DNA from: Plasmodium coatneyi | Taxonomy: Eukaryota > Apicomplexa > Aconoidasida > Haemosporida > Plasmodiidae | Direction of reading: 5' to 3' | Assembly: GCF_001680005.1 (NCBI RefSeq) | Contig: NC_033560.1 | Coordinates: 685,501-749,500, forward strand | Length of the DNA: 64,000 bases | Part shown: positions 55,911 through 64,000 of the stretch, piece after piece | Position numbering within the stretch: the first letter of the stretch is position 1 | Layout of the letters: each line of letters begins with the position of its first letter | Program-made: the position numbers and the translations under genes | The notes under the pieces: generated by a model | Told to the model about the DNA's origin: nothing | Seen by the model: the letters and a program-made list of their open reading frames with translations, nothing else | Database searches by the model: none

Positions 55911-58893
55911 TAGAAGTTCATCATTCTAAAAAGGGCGCGGGTGGGCACAAGGGAACTTTGATTAAAAGTCAACACAGTTGAGACAAATAATGGGACGAAT
56001 AGTGGGACGAATTATAGTTACTATGAGTTACCAGGAAGTAATAGAATGTAGAACAAAAATATATAGGGGGCCAGGGAAGAAAAGGGGGAGTATGCTGATA
56101 TTGGTGTTGCTATATATATTAAGGAGAAACTAACTCCTGCAATATTAGATGAACATTTGGAAGGGGGGACTGTCACACAAACACTATTGCATGATGATGC
56201 GTTCGCATATTCGTAGCAACAGATTACAAAAGGCTACTATAGGTAGGGTTCCTGTGCTTCTTCTAAAATTTATACATAGGGAAGAAATTCTTCCGTACAT
56301 TGAATACTGCACAAATTACTGCGCAGTATGAGTGTAATATGGAATAGACATAAATTGGGGGACGCTGGGAAGAACTAACATGCATGACTTATCCAGAAAG
56401 GTAAGGAAAGTGCGCGTATTTCCGCCATTTCTTTCAAACTAAAAGGAATATAGCAGAAGAGAGTGGACCATTCTAATAAAGAAATAATATACCTAGTAGA
56501 AGGAAGCTGATATAATATCATAAACTCATTATCGGAAGTGTGGTATTACAATGTGAAAATGTTCATAACACTAGAAACCACATATATGTGGGAACTGACA
56601 AACTCCTCTTTTGGCTGGAAAGGTATGTGTATGTTTAGCACGCAGACATACACAATTTGTTACTCTATACTGTGGAAACAACATTTTATTTGGCTCCTTA
56701 GGAAGGAATAAAAATGATTGAAGGAAAAAGGGGGAAGGAATGGGGGAGAGTATTACTAATGTTAAAATTGTGGGAGGCATCTATGGCGTTACATTAAGGG
56801 CATATATCTGCAAGAACCACATACATAGAGAATCCGAAGGGACAGAGGAAAAAGTACAAATTTGGCTGTGGACATACTATCAGTGAGTAGAGGGTAGGTT
56901 ATACAGCGGAGTATATAGGACTGTGTAATAATTTATAAACAGAGGAGTACATAAATGTGCGGGGAAAATGAAACATATGGTGCACTTTCCCTAAGAGTTC
57001 TAATAAATATTAAAGGACAGTACATACAAAATGACTGGTAGCATATATCAAAGAAGTAGTAGGAACATGAGAGTGGTTGTATGAGTTTTCGCACGTTACA
57101 AATGTTCCTACTACATGTGCTACCTCACTTCAAAATGTGCATAAATAATGTGAAGCATGTTCATATTAATATTCAGCCGGAAGGCCAGTATAGAGTATTT
57201 TATGATGTTCCTAATGATGGTTGCTCATATCTTTGAGAAGTGAGCGGAAGAATTTAAGGGATGTTCAGTTTTATGATTCTAGCTCTAAGTCCGGAAGGAA
57301 TGATACACGTCCAGGTTGCATGGAATTTCCCCAATATTGAATTATACGCTAAGGGCAGTTCCACTTAGCAGTCTACCTCTTATCAATTCCTCCTTCGAAT
57401 AAATTCCTATGGGATAATTCCTACAGAGAACAGTTTCTTATCGTAAAAAAAGGGCTTAAATTCCCCTAAGGACGAACATAATATATGAGAAAAGTCCGCT
57501 ATATGGGAGGTATGTGCTTTATAAAAGGTATGTGTGTGATCTATAATGTGCACATACACTTATGCGCAAATATGGGATGATGAAGGTGGCGATGGCACAT
57601 CTACAAATTTGGTACACTTCCTTCTCCATTTGGATGTGGAGAACAAAATGTGGAACACTCCGATTGGTATTCCAGTTATGCGCGTAATTACTGGTGATAA
57701 CTTTCATTTAGCAACTGCTCCTTAAGCAGAATTTCATTGTTAGCGTATTCCATTGGCCCCTATTTTTTTTTAAGTATTTCTTGTAGAAATAATTTTTCCT
57801 TAGTTTTTTTTCTTTGGAAGTGTTTATATGTGGCAATTAATTTATTCTAACAGTTTTTCTTAATTATGCAAAAAGGGAAAAAGGTTGCATAGGAGGAAAA
57901 GGAAAAAAGAGGAGGAGATTCATCCTTTTAGGGGAATAACTTATACCGAACAAAATAAGGTATATGCAACATATGTGAATAAACAATGAAAGAAAAACAA
58001 GAGGGGAACATTCTACTGTTTTCCCTCTTATTCTAATATTTCACATTTGTTCGAAAAGGAAAAAAAAAAAAAAGAATGCAAATTTTGGGAGGTATACGGG
58101 AGAGTATTTCTAACGGTACGTTAATTTAGTTGAGCAAAAAAAAAAAATTGTTCCCATATTGCAGGTGGAATTCTACTATAGCAAGTGCGTTTCAACAGTT
58201 CCTTATGCACCCTTTGTTTTTTCATCGCAATTTATTTATTCGGACTGTGTTGATAAGAACTTTCTTTTCCTTAGAAAAACTGCATAGTTAATAAATTCCA
58301 TGGTGAGTGAAATATTTTTTTTTCCCTGACAATAATGCGATCTAAGTTTTTTTTTTTCTTTTTCTTTAGGTAATTCTTTCGGTTAATTTTTTTGGTGCCA
58401 AATTGTTTGTAACATTAATTTGGAGGGAATTTATGCGGAGAATAACTTCTCACGGGGAAAAAAGCATTGTGTTAAGCGCCTAAGTGTAAAAGTTGTATAA
58501 TAAAACAGAATAAAAAAAAAGAACAAATAATATGACAAAGGAATAATGTGCTGTATAACGACGAATGAAATAATGTGCTTCATGACGATCAAAGTAATGC
58601 ATATATAACACATGCACAATAATGTTGCTTTGTAAAGGATGAATAAAACAGAAAAAAAAAGAAGGAAAAAAAAGAAATAAGTTAGAGAAGAAAGGAAAAA
58701 AGGAACGAAAGAGCGAAAGAAGAGTGAAAAAAAAATGAATGGAAAAAGAAAATTCCGCACATACTACTTCTGGAAGGAATCAATCATAGGGAGTTTTGAT
58801 ATGGATGAAGGAAGTACGTTATGTGTAATATTTGATAGAACATTATTCCTATATGATAAGTAGATAAATTATTGAATAATGTGGTAAAAAAAA
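55911..58893. other. About 3 kb without a recognisable gene
   Basis: Mostly non-repetitive sequence between KIR-5 and SICAvar-2. Frames are at most about 75 codons and lack splice context or family motifs. The last kilobase (57750-58890) becomes T- and A-run rich and leads into SICAvar-2. It may be decayed coding DNA or a long SICAvar upstream region. Confidence 0.55.
58872..58889 (+). promoter_or_regulatory. SICAvar leader motif before the SICAvar-2 start
   Basis: TTGAATAATGTGGTAAAA, identical to 38498-38515, ending 4 bases before the ATG at 58894. Confidence 0.5.
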
Positions 58894-61800
58894 ATGGATT
58901 CGCAGAATAAGTTTGAGGCGTTGGTGAAGGAGTGGTACACTTCAAATGGGAAGAGTAAGGAGAACGGTGCGGTATGTATGGACATCGGAAATTTACTTAG
59001 CTTTGTATTAAAATTGTTACCTGTACATTTAAGCTCCAATAAATATAGTATATGAAAATATAAGGGACGAATGATATGTGCATGTATAATTTTTCTATTT
59101 GCAGCCTGAATTATTAAATAAACTCAAGGGATATGTTGACGAATTCATGAATACCATGAAGAATGATGATGAAGATAGTAGGTTAGTTGGGGAAGAAGGG
59201 TGCAAAGATGTTAAAATAGGTGAAAGGGGAATGACAAAAGAAGAGCGAGAATGGTGCATTTTCCTATTACAGAATTTATGGAAAATAAGAATGTTAGAAA
59301 TGGTGGATACGGACCAGAGTGTGTGGAATAAAAAAATAAGATCTTACACACGCTGTGCTGTAATGAAAGTATGGTTTTATATGTATAGAGATATGTATTG
59401 TGAAGCTGACGATATTATGACACATGCCTTTGATAAAATGAGGGAGTTATGCACAAAGATGGGCACAGTGGGAGGGTGTAATGAATGTAAGTATGAAAGG
59501 TTTGAGTCCATGCACGTGGATGGTGTAAGTGTTCTAGGGTACATTTTCAACCAAATACCAAGAAATCTAATAAGTGTAACGAAGAAAAATAAATTGTCGT
59601 GGGGAAGAAAATGTAATAGGACAGCCAAAGATAGAAAGGAGGAGGAGCGGTCCGATGGAAGGGGACGTGCAGGAGGCGAAGCAACAGATGCAGGGAGAAT
59701 GCAGGACGTATTGAATCAAGTAAAGCAAGAAATAAGTGTGAAGATTGGAGTCCCAATAGACGTCCAGGAACAACACAAGGCAACTCAGAAAGCGGCAAGC
59801 AACGCGGCAGGAAGGTATTTCCTTGAATTGTTGGGTGGATGGATAAGACGTAAAGAAACCGCTGGAAAAGATGTAAGTACAATATTTCATATATAATGCA
59901 TAATATTTTGCATAGTGCAATGTATGTGTGCACAATGTGTATGTGTATACAATGTAATAGTGTACACACAATGTATATGTATAAAAAATTTGTATGTGTC
60001 TAATGCCTGTTCTGCATACATCAGTATGGCAGTACATGAGAGGTTTAAGCGGTCTAAGGAGGGGAAGGAAAGGAGGGTCTAAAGAAGGAGGAAGGAAAGC
60101 AGTGCATAAGGAGGAACGAGGGTGAAGGAAAGAGGAACTAAAAGATGCAAGGAAAGGTTGTTAGGTGTGGTTGGTGGAAGGAAGGGAATGGTTTAAGGAA
60201 GAGGAAGGAAAGGGACGTCTAAAGAGGAATGAAGGGTCTAAGGAAGGAAGGGAGGAGGGGATGAAGGAAAGAAGAAGGGGGAGAAGGAAAGAAGAAGGGG
60301 GTGAAGGAAAGAAGAAGGGAATGAAGGAATGAAAGGAAAGAAGTAATAAAGGAATAAGGAAGAAAGGAATAAGGAAAGAAAGGAAAGGAAGGATGGGTCT
60401 AAGGAGGGTAGGACGGGGAGGGAAGGGGAAAGAACATTTTAGGGGGGGGTTCCAGTTTTAGGGTTAGGGTTCAGGGTAAGGTGGGTTCCTGGTTTAGGTT
60501 AACGTGGGTTCCGGGTTAAGGGAAGGTGGGAAATGGGTGTTGTTTGTGGAGAATAAGTGGAAAATTGATGAATAAGACTTCGGGTTTAGGGTTTAGGGTT
60601 TAGGATTTAGGGTTCAATGTTTAGGATTTAGGGTTAAGGTTTTAGGATTTAGGGTTAGGGGTTTAGGACTTAGGGTTCAGAGTTTAGTGTTTAGGTTTCA
60701 GTGTTTAGGGATGAGGGTTGCCTATTTAGGGTTTAGGTTGAGGTTTTAGGATTCAGAGTTTAGGGTTCAGGGTTTAGGGTTCAGTATTGTGTGTTTAGCC
60801 TTCAGTTTTTTGGGTTTGGAGTTTAGTGTTCATGTTTAGGGTTTAGGGTATGGGAATTGTGGTGCAACATGTGTAAGAAGTGAGGTGTATAATTGGAGAA
60901 TTAGATGTGGTTGTGGAGAATATGGTGTGTTCTATGGAGAATAAGGTGTGTGGTATGGTGAATGAGGTGTGTAGTATGGGGAGGGATGTGTCTCAGTAGA
61001 ATGTGCGTGGGTTTGTAGAATGTGTGTACTTTTGTAGAATGTGTGTCGGTTTGTAGGATTCGTGTGTGTTTGTGCAGAATGTATTGTATGCAGAGTGTGT
61101 TTGTAGAAAGTATATGTGTAATGGATTTTTATGTCTGTACAATGTGTGGATAGATGCATCTATATAAATTTGAGAAATAATATGAATGATGTAGGGAAGG
61201 GGTGAGGGAACAATACTATGCACATATATATTAATGCATTATTTGAATTTATTTCTATAGGTTAAAATATGGAAAGACATTGAAGATGTGCTTAAAGACA
61301 TGCTTAAGAATGTTCAGAAAGATGCCCCAGAAATAAACTCACTGTGTGGTGATTATAAAGAGGACAGCGGAGGCATAGTGGCTAGGAACAGAGGAAAGGA
61401 CTTGTGTAAAATGTTAATAAAAATAATATATTGGATTGATGGACTGATAGAGAAAGAGGAGAAGATAGGGCATAAGAAGTGGAACTGGAAGTGGGAAAGA
61501 AGGAAAGACATCAAAGAAGAAGATTGGGAACTCCAAGCCTATCTTAGATGTATATTAGGAAAAATAACTATGACAAAAATGTTAGCGACTCACTGTGATA
61601 TGGACAGGGTTACTCCAATTGTGACGGGAGCCATAGAAGGAACTTTGTTACAGAAAGGTGTCCAGGCGGAACATGAAAAATGCGATGAAATCGATTTCAG
61701 GAGTTTAAATATTGGGAAAAAATTTTTTTGGGAGGAAATAGATAAATGGATAAAGCAAGAAACAAGAGAAGGAGGAGGAATAAGAAAAATAAAGAGTGAT

Positions 61801-64000
61801 GGGGAAAAATGTGTAGGAACTGCACCAACTAAAAAAACGAGTGCAGACGCAGTAGTGAAGAAAAAGAATGTTGTTAAGTTATTAGGATCTGGGGATCCGA
61901 ATGAATTGCAGGAATTAATAGAGAAGGACACTAAATTACCGAAGGAGGTATTGAATAAAGTGGTAGAAAAAATACAAAAGAAGTTAGAAAAAAAGAAAGG
62001 AGCTCAATACAAATGTCCCAAACGTACAATCACTAAAGATGGATTTGTCGATGACGACGAAGAACGTAAGTCATCATTATACACATAATCCCTAAGGAAG
62101 GTTGTGTTAGATTGTTCACCCCCCTAACAACCTTTTCTACCCATCTAACAGCCCTAACAATCTTTCTCCCTTCTTGCAGTCACCATTGGGGAATGGTTCA
62201 CGGCATTTTCCAACAATGTGTCTGAGGATGACAAAATGAATTTTGGGGAGTGGGATACACTGCGTGCCGTATGTGATGATTTGTATAGTGTTCAAAGTGA
62301 TATGAGTAAGTATAACAGTTTCTGTGAAATTATGGTAAGGAATTTACTTTTAGTAACGGAAGTTGGAAATCAATATAAAAACGAAGACGGAAAAACACCA
62401 TGTGAGAAGAAAGTGAAAAATATTCCTCTATGTAATCTCTTAAAAGTGTGGATGGAATATATGCGGTTTTTGTGTGCACCGGAAGAAGTCATGAAACACG
62501 TCTTCGAGGCAGTAGAACCAGTTAGGGCAATACTTCATCCAGGTGGGAACTATGCTAAGTGCGAATATGGGACGTATGCTATTAATTATAGAGGACAGAC
62601 GGATATGTTAGAGAAAGTTTGGAAGCTTCTACACGACAGTGTTATTAGTGGAAGGGTAGGCATTGTTACTAAACATACATGGTGTACTGATTATAGGACA
62701 AGGAAGGATCGGATCCGTGCACCTACAGGTGATGGTCTTAGCCGTGCCGATAAGGGCGCACAGAGTCAAGGTATCAATGGTAATGCTGGTTTAAAAAACT
62801 TAGAAGAACTCTTAGAAAAAATTAGGGGGCCAATGGAGGAAGAGCGGCAAGCAGAGCTGAAGTTTCTGGAACAAACCATTCAGACAGTCATACAAGAAGA
62901 ACAACAGAAACAACAACAGCAGCCTCAAGGACCACCCCCTCCTCCACCACCGCCCCCCAACCCTGGCGACCAAGGAACGGTTAGTGGAGGAGAGGAAGGG
63001 GAACGGGGGGTGTTTAAACCAAGCGAAGCACCGGCACCTGTCACTAAGAAAGAAGAACCAGGGGAACCACCTGACAAAGTTACTACGGCTCCGAAGGACT
63101 CTGTTCAGGAACAACCAGGTAAGGATACATCATCTCCTAAGCGTACTCCCAGTAAGGAAGATTGTAAGGACAACACTGTGGATGCCGGTGTAGATCCTGG
63201 TGCATGCTTCGATGATCTTGACAATGATTTGCCAATAGGACCTTCCCCCCCTGCTCCTTCCAATGAACATCATGAAGCTACTGGAGACACTGGTCCTAAA
63301 GGTGTTGCAGGCAGTAGTATGGCTGAAGTTGATTTAATTAAGGGCGAAGCACAACTTCCTTCTTCCCCTGTTATTTCTTCCACTGCCCCTGCTCCAGGTC
63401 CTGTTCCTGCCCTAGTAGTTCCTGGTCAGGATGATCTGCCCTTACCGAACCCACCCCAACGGAAATTAAACCTGAATTTTAAGGAAAAAAGCGATGAATC
63501 CTACAATGCATTTGGCGGAGGTGGCAAGGACAACAAGCAGACTGAAAATAGTGCCGGTTCTTCCTCTAGACAAGCTCCAGATGGTCCTCCAACAACAGTA
63601 ACAGCAACAACAACATCATCAGCTGGAAGTATTTCAACAAATAGAACAAGTGATCCAGGGAGGGGGGGAACCGGAGGCTCCCCTCCTGCTCCAGTCCCAC
63701 TTATTCAAAAGAATGACCACCCTTCCGACCTCCTTACCCCCTACCTTCCTACCATTCCTGTGTTCCTTGGTATTTCTGCAATGAGCTACTTACTTTGGAA
63801 GGTAAGAAAAGAAGAACCCCTTCTTTCTCTTCTTTCTTTCCTTCTTTTTCCTTCCTTCTTTTTTCCTTTTCTTTTCCTTCCCTTCCCTTCCCTTCCTTTC
63901 CTTGTTTTCTAACCTTAGATGTGTACGATTTCACACTTTAGGGTTTGAGGTAGTAATTACTGTTTGCGTGAACAACATTTCACACCCGAAAAAATTACTT
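58894..64000 (+). CDS. SICAvar: SICAvar variant antigen 2 (3' exon outside window)
   Basis: Exons 58894-58971, 59105-59872, 61261-62065 and 62180-63801 (phases 0, 0, 1, 0) give about 1,090 residues up to a GTAAGA donor at 63802; the cytoplasmic exon lies beyond 64000. Exon 1 (MDSQNKFEALVKEWYTSNGK) parallels that of SICAvar-1. Exon 2 carries EREWCIFLLQNLWKIR and YTRCAVMKVWFYMY; exon 3 carries CKMLIKIIYWIDGL and YLRCILGKITMTKML. Exon 4 combines a Cys-rich domain (FCEIMVRNLLLV, CNLLKVWMEYMRFLC), a Gln/Pro-rich stalk with nine consecutive Pro, a long acidic Pro/Ser/Thr region and the anchor LPTIPVFLGISAMSYLLWK. SICAvar-1 spreads the same content over exons 4-6. There is no stop or frameshift in the visible part. 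Confidence 0.87.
60447..60850 (+). repeat. Telomere-like repeats in SICAvar-2 intron 2
   Basis: GGGTTTAGGGTTTAGG with TTCAGGG and TTTAGGATT variants, G-rich on the sense strand as in SICAvar-1. A GTGTGTAGAATGTGTGG-like array follows at about 60900-61120, and polypurine GAAGGAAAGAAG runs precede it (60050-60420). Confidence 0.9.

Noticed and set aside
1..64000. CRISPR arrays, rRNA and tRNA genes
   Set aside because: All tandem arrays are uninterrupted minisatellites without unique spacers, the organism is a eukaryote, and no cloverleaf with matching A and B boxes was found by eye.
29091..64000. Mobile elements as the cause of repeats
   Set aside because: No transposase or reverse-transcriptase frame, terminal repeats or target-site duplications were seen. 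Repeats are minisatellite or gene-family DNA.

Overview
The window is nuclear DNA of a simian malaria parasite of the Plasmodium knowlesi / P. coatneyi lineage. This rests on introns with GTAAGT/YAG borders, long poly-A/T tracts, a relatively GC-rich gene core, and above all five KIR-type (pir superfamily) genes next to two SICAvar genes, a combination known only from that lineage. Telomere-like GGGTTTA/GGGTTCA repeats inside the chromosome fit too. I cannot separate the two species by reading alone.

Left half (1-29,100) is an ordinary conserved core block: the first exon of an unknown gene (28-171, minus); a 31-exon secreted protein that I call RON5 (2,066-9,618, plus); a 1,014-residue Lys/Pro-rich protein of unknown function (11,068-14,224, plus); a LOTUS/OST-HTH protein of about 869 residues (16,302-20,441, plus); the histidine-triad protein HINT1 with a basic N-terminal extension (22,536-21,475, minus); a phosphatase-only PNKP/Tpp1-like HAD protein (23,355-24,856, plus); and a protein with two FLYWCH/WRKY-GCM1-like zinc-binding units (26,769-28,448 or 29,090, plus). 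From memory, RON5 and HINT1 are close neighbours on P. falciparum chromosome 8, which supports the RON5 call.

Right half (29,100-64,000) is an AT-rich, repeat-rich accessory block starting straight after the last core gene: KIR-1 (minus) and KIR-2 (plus) head to head; SICAvar-1 (plus, 7 exons); KIR-3 (minus) and KIR-4 (plus), a second head-to-head pair with a related spacer; KIR-5 (minus) with half of the same spacer; about 3 kb without a recognisable gene; and SICAvar-2 (plus), whose last exon lies beyond the window. KIR genes have a micro-exon of 9-18 nt, a main exon ending in a membrane anchor, and a Ser/Thr/Arg-rich tail exon. SICAvar genes have tandem Cys-rich exons, a Pro-rich stalk plus membrane anchor, and a cytoplasmic exon. 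Introns of both families carry minisatellites, telomere-like in the SICAvar introns.

Most worth following up: a GC-rich element of 150-360 bp repeated three times beside KIR 3' ends (candidate structured ncRNA), the duplicated bidirectional KIR modules, the FLYWCH-like double zinc module, the organelle-like leader and altered HIT motif of HINT1, the near-uniform phase-1 introns of RON5, and the frame break in the SICAvar-1 tail. Exon borders were placed by hand from splice signals and reading phase. No database search was possible.
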